Origin: Armigeres subalbatus
Lineage: Eukaryota > Arthropoda > Insecta > Diptera > Culicidae
Length of the DNA stretch: 64,000 bases
Assembly: GCF_024139115.2 (NCBI RefSeq)
Contig: NW_026943395.1
Coordinates: 1-64,000 of the forward strand
Direction of reading: 5' to 3'
Made by a program: the position numbers and the translations under genes
Shown: piece by piece, positions 45,709 through 55,439 of the stretch
How positions within the stretch are numbered: the first letter of the stretch is position 1
How the letters are laid out: each line of letters starts with the position of its first letter
Notes under the pieces: model-generated
Database searches by the model: none
The model's input: only the letters and a program-made list of their open reading frames with translations
What the model was told of the DNA's origin: nothing

Positions 45709-45976
45709 TTTATATATAATGACAGGTACGCATGAGGCTTGAAGCAAATTTGCATAGGTAAGTTTTCCGCTTATTCAAGTTTTGGGTAAAAATTTTGCAA
45801 ACAGAAACTGCTTGAATAATCGGCATTCAAATGCTTCTCGGTTCAGAATAATAGCAATCTAATTAACCAAATGGGGCGGGGCAGTAAAAAAAAACGTCGT
45901 CGCTCTCATGTATACCTATGATTGTTCAGGAAGCGTATGGAATACAGTTGAGTGCACGTATTTCTGATCTACCTAT
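45709..45976 (-). promoter_or_regulatory. promoter with TATA box and four TAGteam-like motifs
   Basis: On the minus strand TATATATAA (45718-45710) stands about 35 bp before the ATG. Upstream are ACAGGTA (45722-45728, plus orientation), ATAGGTA (45754-45760), ATAGGTA (reverse, 45913-45919) and TAGGTAG (reverse, 45969-45975). The nearest motif almost touches the TATA box. The arrangement is like that of the sister gene at 32258. An early zygotic role is inference. Confidence 0.65.
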
Positions 45977-46731
45977 TTCTATATTAGTATGTTCAAATAC
46001 ATTGAAAGTTAAAAAAATATGCAAAAAAAACAGTCGAATGTGATCTTGTAAGAATTCTGTACTGGCTATTGAAACGAGATCTCGAGAAGCAGTCATACAA
46101 GTATTTTTCTGTTGGCTGGTACAGAATAATAATAAATGTATGTTCTGATTCGCACAAGAGCTCCATGTGTATTTGAGATAATTTTGATTTTATTTCAGAA
46201 ATATTCTTACCATTGACTCATATTTTAGAAAAACTGAAAGCTTGGTTCTAGAAATCTGAAAGTCAAAACCCAAATGTGTTGTCTTTCGCACATCTTTATA
46301 TTAATTTGCATAACAATCACATTCCAGACATGAATACTCTATTGCACAAAAATAAAAACAATTATTTATATTTAAAACATTATGTAATTTTCTGAAAAGA
46401 TTAATTTTTTAAAAATTTCATGTATTTTTTTGTATTTAGCCATGAAAAACAAGTTTGCGATGAATTACTCTAGTAGGAGAAAACTACATGAGAATCTTAT
46501 GCGAATAAGAGCATAAAATGGATGTTTATTTTTTATTAAACCTTTCATCATATATTTGAGAATTGATGCAACGAGTTTACATGATGTGTTACGGAGTAAC
46601 CTTGCTCACGATGAGGCTACTGCCGAGTGAAACTGAATAGGGATTTAAGTATCACTAGATTCCAACAATGCAAGTGCTAGTGATATCTTAAGTTCAGCTG
46701 TTGTTCATTCTGATTTAAGACAATATATTAA
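45977..46731. other. AT-rich upstream spacer
   Basis: No frame and no TIR. It may hold more distant control sequences of the bZIP-like gene. Confidence 0.45.
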
Positions 46732-46859
46732 CCCTTAAATGCGCAATGTTGTTTTAAACAACAAACCGAAAATACGCTCAATGTTAATAATTTCAATGGT
46801 TATTTACGTTAAAAATATTTCCGACGATTTCTAAAAAAATCGCCTTGCGCCTTTAAGGG
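46732..46859. mobile_element. 128-bp piggyBac-like MITE (TTAA TSD)
   Basis: TTAA on both sides (46728-46731, 46860-46863). Ends CCCTTAAATGCGCAA / TTGCGCCTTTAAGGG. TTAA targets with CCC termini are the piggyBac hallmark. Confidence 0.85.
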
Positions 46860-46918
46860 TTAAAGATTTAATTCGAAAAGTTATTTGTTTAATTAAATCT
46901 TCAATACGTTGTCCATCT

Positions 46919-47425
46919 ATGAAACAAATAGTTTTTCGGTATAAGTTGAACCCACCCACGCTGGGCTTGGATACAATCAGCAGAGATGCACGCGACGAAA
47001 AAATGATCACATTTGAAAGCATTGACGACATAGCGCAGTGTGGAAGAGCGAAGAGCAGTCATCGAGCTACCTTCTACATCAATGCTATTGCAACCACACA
47101 AAACAAGCTACGAACCGGCTTCAAAGTGCCGAGCGAGATGTGCCAATACTGCCGATCTGCGATTGGGTGGCAGACATTTAACGCAAGAATGTGCAAGCTG
47201 AAGGATGAAAATCAATTTCTTCAGCTTGCCGTTGAAAACATCGATGAAGGGAATGGAGAAGAAGCGAACACACAAAGGGTATCCACTGGAAAAAAAATAA
47301 AAACACAGGTAACAAAGGGGGAAATGTGCAGATTGGCCGGTAGGTATATTTTGCAGCTTCCAAAGGAATTGTTACTCGATGCATTCATTCCCTTCGGACC
47401 ATCGAATCAAGAAACGGCAAATTAA
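46919..47425 (+). pseudogene. RTE endonuclease fragment, strongly decayed
   Basis: A 168-codon frame is open, but it matches the RTE endonuclease only in patches: SSHRATFYINAIATTQNKLRTGF aligns with the HxATFYQSCGTTNELGTGF region, and GWQTFNARMCKLKDE with the INARMCKLRIKG region of the copy at 35.3 kb. Downstream GPSNQETAN matches SPNQETEN. Intervening endonuclease parts are deleted. The catalytic GDxNA motif is absent. I take the open frame as chance survival. Confidence 0.65.
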
Positions 47426-47777
47426 ACCGAACGATAATGAACCGTTTTTTCTTGTTATTTTGTTTATTTTTTTAACACCTGGAACTCAAGTATTGTGGGG
47501 TTTGAGCAATGCGGTGCTCAAAATCGCATTTTCCCTTTAGAATAAAAATTAGTAAATTTAGCAAACATGGGACTGATATGCGATTATGTTGCACCAGACT
47601 AAAACCGTTTGACTACCAAATGCAATCAAGAATAGGTCCCACTTGTATTTTCACAGTTAGAAATCTTGTAACAAACCGGGAGCTCTCTCTCTTAGTTCGT
47701 CAGTCGCTAGGACTTGCAAATCAGCTGAGAATGAACAAACCATACGTCTCTCATTTGCTTCATAAGCAGCTAGATAT
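47426..47777. other. no gene recognised
   Basis: The 91-codon frame at 47509 shows no motif. AT-rich. Confidence 0.4.
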
Positions 47778-47967
47778 GAGCTAGACTTTATTAAGGTGGT
47801 GCAGATCAGCACTACGTGCCCCTAGTTGTCCCTTTTATTCTTCCGCTGCTTTTATGCAACGCAAATAGTGACGTCACTATTTGCGTTGCATAAGATAACC
47901 GGTAGAGTAAAAAAGACAACTAGTGGCATGCACCGCTAAACTGCGCCACCTTAGTAAAATCTAGCTC
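47778..47967. mobile_element. 190-bp foldback MITE
   Basis: The arms GAGCTAGACTTTATTAAGGT and its inverse enclose a perfect central palindrome (GCAACGCAAATAGTGACG and its complement, about 47858-47891). Confidence 0.75.
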
Positions 47968-47977
47968 TTTGGAAGTA

Positions 47978-48197
47978 TAGACACTATAGGTTCCATAGAC
48001 GAGCTGAGGCGAAGGCGAGTGTAGCAAAACGAACTGTCAGTTAGTGTAGCCAAACGAGCATGACGTCATGATTGCAATCCAAGCAACGGAGCGTGTGACG
48101 TCAAATTCACGTGGTACACTGTGAAAAAGTGGAAAAACACACCTAATCGAAATGACCCAACCGTTCCTCCGCTCGTCTATGGAACCTATAGTGTCTA
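47978..48197. mobile_element. 220-bp TA-inserting MITE, TAGACACTATAGGTTCC ends, copy 1
   Basis: Inverted ends TAGACACTATAGGTTCCATA (about 27 bp) with TA on both sides. It is an intact copy and serves as the reference for the interrupted copy 48296-50184. Confidence 0.88.
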
Positions 48198-48859
48198 TAT
48201 TTGGAAGTATATAAGGCTATCTGACGTTTATCATCTTTCTCTTGTACGCGCACAGAGGAGATAGGGTTTGTTTTCATAGGGAACGCTTCGGAATATAGAC
48301 ACTATAGGTTCCATAGACGAGCTGAGCCGAAGGCGAGTGTAGCCAAACGAACTGTCAGCTACTGTAGCCAAACGAGCATGACGTCACTACCCAGGTAACC
48401 AATAAGCATTAAAGTAAGCATTATTGTAGCATTATACTGGCATTGCATATGCTTCATGCTGTAAATAAGCATTTCGAAAACCTGAATGTTCTAAATAAGC
48501 ATTCTCAAAGCAATCATGAGAGGCATAGTCTTATAATAGCATTTTGAATGCACAATGTTGTTTTCCGTTAAGTGCTATGGAACAGCTACACTAGTGCCTT
48601 TTTAAGGCCTGTACGTCAAACGTTTTCCAATATGGTACCATATAGCGGGGACTATTTGTCCAATGAACTTACATTTGAGAATAGAAATCGGTACGTGCAG
48701 AATGTTTTTTCCATTCCGACCGTTGACAGGAGTAGTTGTCGTTAACCTAACCCTATCACCAATTACGTAGTTTAGCTACATTTTATTCAGTTCAATCAAA
48801 GGTAATTGCCTATTTCCGGGGATTAAACCACCCGACTTGGACGTTAATTTACAATGTTA

Positions 48860-49279
48860 TGAAAACTCATATGTGAATATGTACGTTATGTGGAAGATAT
48901 TGATTTGGAAAATGTATCGGAGGTAACCACTGTCCCTTCGATGGGACTCAAACCCATGACCCTACAGTACGCTAGACTGGTGCTTTAAACAACTAAGCTA
49001 CGAAGGACCTCCGTCGGCCTTCGCAACCTAGCGGCTACTGAACGAGCTCGAGATTCCCAAATTGGACGCATAGTCAAATCACTCGCAATCCATTTCTCAA
49101 GCCAATACTTCCACATGTGTATTGTACACGTCCACATTAGAGGAGCGTGAGTATTTAGAATGTCTGGCGGCTATACACATTCTTCATCAGCAACGGTACT
49201 GATCAAGTGAGGTTGTGTAAGCTATTTGCCAGTCGGTCGTCAAGCTCAGACCGACCTCATATTCACATATGAGTTTTCA
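48860..49279. mobile_element. nest level 4: 420-bp TIR element (TTA TSD) carrying a tRNA-like unit
   Basis: Ends TGAAAACTCATATGTGAATA, inverted at 49258-49279. TTA is duplicated at 48857-48859 and 49280-49282, as in Harbinger-type insertions. The interior contains a tRNA-like sequence on the minus strand and a short GTCGGTCG...CGACCGAC-type palindrome. Confidence 0.75.
48933..49007 (-). tRNA. tRNA-like sequence (pseudo-tRNA or SINE head)
   Basis: Read on the minus strand, TCCTTCG pairs with CGAAGGG (one wobble) as a 7-bp acceptor stem. Then come a D arm GCTT...AAGC with the A-box-like TAGCTTAGTTG, an anticodon arm CAGT-ctagcgt-ACTG (loop triplet AGC), and a perfect T arm ATGGG-tttgagt-CCCAT with the B-box GGTTTGAGTCC. 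It folds fairly well, but its place in a MITE argues for a captured or SINE-derived unit, not a cellular tRNA gene. Confidence 0.5.
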
Positions 49280-49469
49280 TTACATTTTATTATTCCATTG
49301 CACTATTTTCGATGGATGCATTAAAGCAGCACTACTGTAGCTGTTTCATTGCACCTGGGTATGACGTTTGTGATGGTTGCATTCTGAGATGAGTTAGATT
49401 AAGTTTCAATGTTCCTGAAGGGGCGTAATGTTTATGTTGGGCAAAATTATTCCCACTACCATCTCTCTC

Positions 49470-49546
49470 TTATGGGCCAGCTGGTAAGGGCGATGACAAC
49501 TACAGCGTCGGGTGGCAAGAGCGCGAGTTCGAATCCCGCTCGAAGA
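49470..49546 (+). tRNA. tRNA-like A/B-box sequence, poorly folding
   Basis: GGCCAGCTGGTAAGG (A-box-like) and GAGTTCGAATCCCG (good B box) lie about 45 bp apart. The acceptor stem is not convincing. It is probably a degraded tRNA or SINE piece inside the level 3 element. Confidence 0.35.
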
Positions 49547-50021
49547 AAGTAAAAAATTGTGTTCAATTTCAGATATTAAAATACAATAACGATATAATAT
49601 GAAAAATAAAAACTATGTAAAAAATGAATTAAAAAAAAAATGCCATTAAAAAATCTTTTTTTTTGTTTTTAAAATTAAGCATTTATTCAGCATTTCGGAT
49701 GTTGAATAAATGCTACTCAGCAAAATTTCTACTTTATCGATAAAGTAGGATGGAGAATTTAAGCAGCCATATATTGGGCCGAAACGTGCATTAAAATAGC
49801 ATTAAAGGCGACTATAGGGCTTATGGGCATTTAATATTTTGCAGTAAAGGCGCATATAATGCCACTTAAATGCTTTATATAATGCTTACTGGTTACCTGG
49901 GTATTACAACCCAAGGAACGCAGCGTGTGACGTCAAATTCGCGTGGTACACTGTGAAAAAGTGGAAAAACGCACTTAATCGAAATAACCCAACCGTGCCC
50001 TGCGCTCGTCTATGGAACCTA

Positions 50022-50175
50022 TGGTCCAATGCACCGAATGAACACAATGACGTTTGAGACGGGCGCTGTTTACTAAAAATGTACACTTGCATGAACTCGA
50101 TGAATGAAAAAGTATTCATTCTTAGTAAACAGCGCACCGCTCAAACGTCAATGATGAACTCGGTGCATTGGACCA
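50022..50175. mobile_element. nest level 3b: 154-bp hairpin MITE (TA TSD)
   Basis: Ends TGGTCCAATGCACCGA / TCGGTGCATTGGACCA, with TA at 50020-50021 and 50176-50177. Copy 1 of the host MITE shows the empty site CCTATAGTG. Confidence 0.85.
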
Positions 50176-50270
50176 TAGTGTCTATACTTCGGAAGCGTTT
50201 CCGTATGAAAACAAACCCTATTTCGCCTGTGCGTGTGCAAGAGAAAGATGATAAACGTCAGATAGCCTTA

Positions 50271-50619
50271 TAAGGCTTGCTGACGTTTAATCATCTTTCC
50301 CTTGCACGCGCACGATGCAACCAAAAATAAGCACCAGATAGCAAGGATGCCAGAAGATATTTTCATATGTCTTCACAGTCGTTTAAAAATGTCTTCAAAT
50401 GTCTTCAATATTAAAATAACGATTATTAGCGAGAAATTTAAAAATCCAATAGGTTTGTAAATTCAATAATCTCCTTGTTTTACTGATGTGGAATAAAATT
50501 TATTTTTTTAACATACAAATTGTTAGATTTCAAGAGAATATTCTTTAATATTATTTAATTTTTTTATGGCGAGTTTCCCCTGGATTTTGTACTGAGGCGG
50601 ATTTTTAACAGAATTTTCA
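50271..50619. other. repeat ends, no gene
   Basis: A fragment of the level 1 terminal repeat is followed by GGATGCCAG and several TGTCTTCAAA motifs (50353-50420). These resemble, in inverse, the motifs at 53150-53250. The remainder is AT-rich. Confidence 0.45.
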
Positions 50620-51560
50620 CGTGGAATTCTTTCAAATTTCTTTTTAAAGAATACCCTGTTGGAATTCAAAATTTACTGTGAAATACTTGAAGAAACAATT
50701 CCGGTAAAATTTCTAGATCAACTTTCGGATAAATTCCTGATGGAGCTTCTTATAACTTCTTTTGGATGGAGCTTCTAATTACTTCTGGAAGTCTCCTGAA
50801 GAAATTTCCCGAGGAATTCCTGTTGGAACATCCAAAGGATTTACTGAAGAAACATCCGGAAAAAGTTCAGAAGGAAGTTCCGGAGGAATTCTGGGAGGAA
50901 CTTAAGAAGGAATTCCTGTAGAAACTTCAGGATGAACTTCGGATGTTTTTTTCTGGAGGAATACCTGAAGGATTTTCCTGATGGATTTTTGAATAATATT
51001 CCTGAGGAATTACTTAAGCAATTTCCAGTGGAATTCCTAAAGAAACTTCTGGAGAAATTCTTGGAGGTAGTTCTGGATGAATTCTTGGAGGAGCTCCCTG
51101 ATGTATTGCTGCAGAAATTTCCGAAAGCAATCCTGGAGGAAATACCAGATAAATTTCATAGTATACTTCCGGAGGCATTCTTGGAGAGTCATTCGCCAAC
51201 TTTCTTAAAAGATCTTCCAGAGGAAGAACTGCCGGAGGGATCCCTTGAGGAGCTTCCGTCGCAATCCCGGGAAAACTTTCGGAAAAAATCCTGGAAGAAC
51301 TCCTGGAGGAATTCGTGAAAGAACTACTGAAGGAGTTCTGGAGAAACTTCTGGAACTTCTTTCAAATGAAGTCCTGGAGGATTTTTCGGAAACATCCCTG
51401 AAACTTCCGGACAATTTCCTGGAGGGATTACAGAAAGAATACCAGGACGATTTTTTGAAGAAATTCATAGAGGAATTCCAGTAAATACTGGAAGAATGTC
51501 CAAAAATATTTCTAGAAGAATAATCAAAGGAATTCAAGGAAAAATTTAACAAAAGTGTTT
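50620..51560. repeat. degenerate GGAATTCC-type satellite, array 3
   Basis: Diverged units CCTGGAGGAATTC / CTTCCGGAGGAATT on the plus strand, the same orientation as the second half of array 1. Frames of 60-128 codons on both strands (E/F/L-rich) are by-products of the repeat. Confidence 0.8.
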
Positions 51561-52278
51561 CAGCAAGTTTCCTATGAATTTCTTTTAGGTAGATTTTCCT
51601 GTAGAAATTTACCTTGAAAATTATGAGAAATACCCATTTAACACCAGCAAAATTTCAATTTCCTATTGACATTCGTAAGAATTTTTAATGAAAATTAATT
51701 GAAACAATTTTCTTGTGGAAATTAAAAGGGATTTATTGTGGGAATTGTGGAAATCAAGATGAATTTTCCGTTGAAATTTGGAAGGATTTTCTTTATGTTT
51801 TTTTTACGGAAATTATTAAATATAAATTTTGTACTGAATTTACAATTTCAATTCTCTTGAATATAGACAAGAAATTTCTCATAATTTTCATCGGAAATTC
51901 TTTTAAAAATTCACAGAAAATTCAAAGAGTTTCCCGTCGAATATTTAGACGAAAGTTACATGGACATACCGAAAAGATCAAATGAATTCGTGAGGAATTT
52001 AGAAAAAGATCAGGTTCTAGCTCAACGATTGAATAGATTGAATCAAGTGATAGAAGAGTTCAATATATTTTTGCCGTAAAATAAAACGGCAATTGCGTTC
52101 CAATGTAATGATCGAAATACCTTTTTACATACACGCCATCGGGAATTTTTTAACCAGCGCCTAACTCCAAGTTAAGTGCGTACGTATGAAGTCTAAAATG
52201 CGTTGCATTTATCAGCCAGCTAGTGTGAATGTATTTTTATGTTTGAGATTCTAAGCCCCAGACAAAGACTATTATAAC
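51561..52278. other. AT-rich, no gene
   Basis: The 90-codon frame at 51713 is in sequence that still resembles worn satellite DNA (AAATTC words). No gene is called. Confidence 0.45.
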
Positions 52279-52781
52279 CAAGATGAATACACAACTAGGT
52301 GTTGCAGTCTGCCCAGTTTATGGACGAGAAGAGGGCGGGGGTGAAAAATTCATTTTCGGTGCAAAACATAAACAAACCGGCTGGCTCTCCCATACTAAAA
52401 TCCAAGATGGCTGAATCAAGATGAATACACAGCTAGGTGTTGCAATCTGCCCAATTTATGGACGAGAAGAAGGCGGGGGTGAAAAATTCATTTTCGGTGC
52501 AAAACATAAACAAACCGGCTGGCTCTCCCATACTAAAATCCAAGATGGCTGAATCGTGAATTTGGCAGATTGGAACACCTAGTGGTGTATTCATCTTGGA
52601 TAGACCTGTGCAGGAGTTCATCAAATTCACTCACCCGATGGATTTTGACATTTGAGCGGGTCGTCTTCTCGAACAAAAGTTCATTTTGCGTTCATTATGC
52701 GACCCGCTCAAACGTCATAATTTCTTGGGGGAGTTCATTTTGCGTTAGTCTATTGGAACACCTAGTGGTGTATTCATCTTG
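52279..52781. mobile_element. hAT-like MITE with a second copy inside (8-bp TSD)
   Basis: The outer copy starts at 52279 (CAAGATGAATACAC) and ends at 52781, flanked by ATTATAAC on both sides (52271-52278, 52782-52789). A complete second copy (about 52418-52598) and a small palindromic unit (about 52600-52752, ATAGAC...GTCTAT) lie inside. The inner copy shows no TSD of its own, so unequal exchange or transposition into itself are both possible. Confidence 0.8.
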
Positions 52782-52820
52782 ATTATAACTATTGTATTTT
52801 TTTTTTGCATAATTCACATA

Positions 52821-53068
52821 TGGTTGGATTCAGCCAAACCGCACCAAGCGGCTTTTTGACTAACTTGTGATATTTTGTTCGCAAAAGACAAGCGGAAAGT
52901 ATTTCATGTTAAGTCATGCGTACATTTGTTGTAAGGGATTCTCAGCTATGGCGTTGAATGATGTCCGATACGATTTTTGACCAAATGAATCTATAACATG
53001 AAAACTTTGACAAAAAATTGGAAATATTTCATTGGCGCTTGGTGTGATTTGGCTGAACCCCGACCATA
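52821..53068. mobile_element. about 250-bp MITE, TATGGT.GG.TTCAGCCAAA ends
   Basis: The left end (TATGGTTGGATTCAGCCAAA, then CACCAAGCG) is inverted at the right (CGCTTGGTGTGATTTGGCTG through GACCATA). The TSD is not clear. Non-coding. Confidence 0.72.
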
Positions 53069-53940
53069 CATAGAAGTCACAGAATTTATAACTAAGAAAT
53101 AAAATTATATTTTCGCTCGCTGGCTTATTGATTGTCTTCAAGTATCTTCAAATAAGTAGATAAGTCTTCAAATATTTTGAAAAGTCTTCAAAATGTCTTC
53201 ACGAAATAAATGTCTTCAAATTGAAGACATGTCTTCAAATCTGGCATCTCTGTCAGATAGTCGCCTAAGAAAAACATACCTTTCGCAAAAAAGCTACTTT
53301 GATTATTTGAAAATTTGACCGCCACATGGTGGTTTGTAGCGATGAATGCTTTGATACCACGTGCTTCAGATAAATTTTTCAGATTTGTGGATGCCTTGAT
53401 CATGAAAGCTGTAATTTTGTATCATGGCTCAATACTAACTTCCGCTAAATGTATACCCGGTCTATGCTATGAATAGTGTGATAAGAACTGTTTGGAAACA
53501 CTGAAATTTTCGTCTATGCAGACGGTGATTTTCCTTGCTACCAACAATATCTACTGATTTGTTTATTTCTCTGTCAACAAAGAAATTTGCACAACATTTG
53601 AAATTTTCTTATTTGTTTTATACTATGCTTATTACCTTCACTTTCATTTCAGGTGTCGTTGAATAATGAAATATGTATCTGAGAACCAAGCGTTGTAGTT
53701 CAATAATTACTTTAAATGGCCTTAAATTCGTCTTGGGATCCACAGGGCTTATATGTATGGGAAAGCGGAAAATTTAACTGGAAGTGTCGGATAATCAAGG
53801 AATTGCGGGTGTGTTGTGGAGAAAACAATAATGCTACTTTAGTCGATCTAGCAATGGGCTCAATCAAAGACTAATTGCTCAACTATTGAAATTTAAACCT
53901 AGGTTTGAACGCAAAATACAAACCCGGGCAATATTATCTG
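53069..53940. other. repeat fragments, no gene
   Basis: TGTCTTCAAA motifs at 53137-53240 are followed by CTGGCATCTCTG, the inverse of the motif at about 50352. The rest is AT-rich without a supported frame. Confidence 0.4.
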
Positions 53941-54050
53941 CAGTCAAACCTCCAATAGTCGATGTTAAAAGGACGGTCGACTCATGGGAATATCGAGATG
54001 TGAAACAGAAAATCCTGTGGAAGGTGTTTGAATGGACCATCACAGTAGCC
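53941..54050. mobile_element. partial pogo-type MITE (left half)
   Basis: CAGTCAAACCTCCAATAGTC and the inner segment to GGACCATCACAGTA match 36719-36911. The right half is replaced by the TGCCTTTCTCG element that follows. Confidence 0.7.
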
Positions 54051-54063
54051 CAACACATATTTT

Positions 54064-54200
54064 TGCCTTTCTCGTACAACGAAGTTGTACCGAAAGACTA
54101 TCATTTCACTCCAAAAACGAACTTTTAATAGAAGCATCACATGTCTGTCTGTGAGTGTGTATATATGTGTGTATATGTGTGTGTATGTGAGTGCACAAAA
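54064..54200. mobile_element. TGCCTTTCTCG element fragment with TG/TA microsatellite
   Basis: TGCCTTTCTCGTACAACGAA, CACTCCAAAAACGAACTTTT and a GTGTGTATATATGTGTGTAT tract follow in order. The related copies at 37251-37764 and about 59870-60040 also carry the CACTCCAAAAACGAACTTT motif. Confidence 0.6.
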
Positions 54201-54935
54201 GCTAAGAAAAACATTAGACAACTTTTCATATAGTAACCATTAACCGATTTTCTCGCAACAATTTTTATACGATTGGGGACAAAGCCTTGTTGATCACTAT
54301 TGGATTCCATAATGATCAACCGCTGTTTTTGAAATTTATGAAGAAAATGGTGCATCGAACCATATAAGCCCCACATAAGGTTGATGTCTTGACTAAATGC
54401 GAGAAAGGTAGCATCACTATACTCTGTGAATTTAAATGGGTTTTTAACTAGTCTTCCCGGCAAACATTGTAGGCGAAAATGCGCGTTGTGTACTAGGTAC
54501 CCATACGAAATTTTCATACGAATCCTAATTTTAGTTTTTTACAATTAACTCAACCTTACTCGTGATTTTCGCGTGAGCAAATATCATATAAACCCGCCGA
54601 AAACGATAACAACATATCTGCAGAAGGAATGAAATCTGAACTGATAGGTTTTACTGTATATGAATAAAAACTAGTTGAGGTTTTGTTTTGTTTTTTTTTT
54701 TAATTCAATTTAATTATCATTTTTTTATGTTGACTAGTAATTCAACCAAAATAATAACAATTCTAGTTATCAATATAACTGGATAATAAAGTTTGTTATT
54801 AATAAGTTATTCTGCTTTGCACTCTGTCCATCCGATTGTTATTTACATAAATGGTCATGGCATCATGATTTGATTATAAATAGTCTTCAGTAAATGCAAG
54901 ATTGTAGAAAGTGCAGTGCTCTTCTCATCTAATCA
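54201..54935. other. no gene recognised
   Basis: AT-rich. The minus-strand 126-codon frame (54137-54517) is partly microsatellite-derived and shows no domain. Confidence 0.4.
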
Positions 54936-54938
54936 AGA

Positions 54939-55013
54939 AAGCGTAATTGGGTGAGTGCCTGGAGACGACGCCGTACAATCACTCGAGTCGAGTTCGAATC
55001 CCAGTTGATACCA
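54939..55013 (+). tRNA. tRNA-like A/B-box sequence
   Basis: GCGTAATTGGGTGAGTGCC (A-box-like) and GAGTTCGAATCCCAG (B box) lie about 45 bp apart. The acceptor stem is not evident. Probably a tRNA-derived SINE piece. Confidence 0.35.
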
Positions 55014-55439
55014 ACATCTTTTTTCAATGCGTAACGAAGTCGGCAAAAAAGATTAAACTATTTTGGTCGGTAAAACAGTAATGGCTGATAACTAAATCAG
55101 TTATTTGAGTAAATAACATGTATAACAAAATGTGAATATGGTATCAGTAATAACCTAATTTTTTTCATGTAGTTATTTCAGGAACGAAACTCTGGTATCA
55201 TTTTTGTTATTTTGGCTGTTAATTCAGCCAAAATGATAACAAGTTCAATTATCAATGTGTTCGATAAACGAATAATAGAATTTGTTATCAATTAGTTAAT
55301 CATTTTTTATCGGGAAATAAACGCGCTAAAACACGACTTTAGCCACTGTGCAGTGGTGCAAAAGGCTGACTTGAAAGATCTTTATCCTGAGCGATGTCTA
55401 GCTATCGCTTTAACCTGTTGCCAGGTTAGATTTCGGTCG
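55014..55439. other. no gene recognised
   Basis: AT-rich, with two related TAATTCA(A/G)CCAAAATAATAAC-type stretches (about 54738 and 55220). These could be repeat ends. No gene. Confidence 0.35.

Larger units (their letters stand above)
48390..49901. mobile_element. nest level 3: CCCAGGTAACC element (TA TSD)
   Basis: Ends CCCAGGTAACCAATAAGCAT / ATGCTTACTGGTTACCTGGG, with TA at 48388-48389 and 49902-49903. AAGCATT-type motifs repeat near both ends. It holds the level 4 element and a tRNA-like stretch near 49470. Confidence 0.82.
48296..50184. mobile_element. nest level 2: TAGACACTATAGG MITE, copy 2, interrupted twice
   Basis: Same family as 47978-48197, flanked by TA (48294-48295, 50185-50186). 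It is broken by elements at 48390-49901 and 50022-50175. Removing both by comparison with copy 1 leaves about 220 bp. Confidence 0.85.
48212..50270. mobile_element. nest level 1: TIR element (TA TSD), about 85-bp ends
   Basis: Ends TAAGGCTATCTGACGTTTAT...ATAGGGTTTGTTTTCATA, inverted at 50185-50270, with TA at 48210-48211 and 50271-50272. It is almost entirely filled by the level 2 element. A further partial copy of the end follows at about 50279-50310. Confidence 0.8.

Noticed and set aside
46919..47425. 168-codon frame as a host gene
   Set aside because: Patches of the peptide align with RTE endonuclease copies in the same window, so it is a decayed fragment.
50932..51552. Open frames of 79-128 codons
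   Set aside because: Same satellite effect as in array 1.
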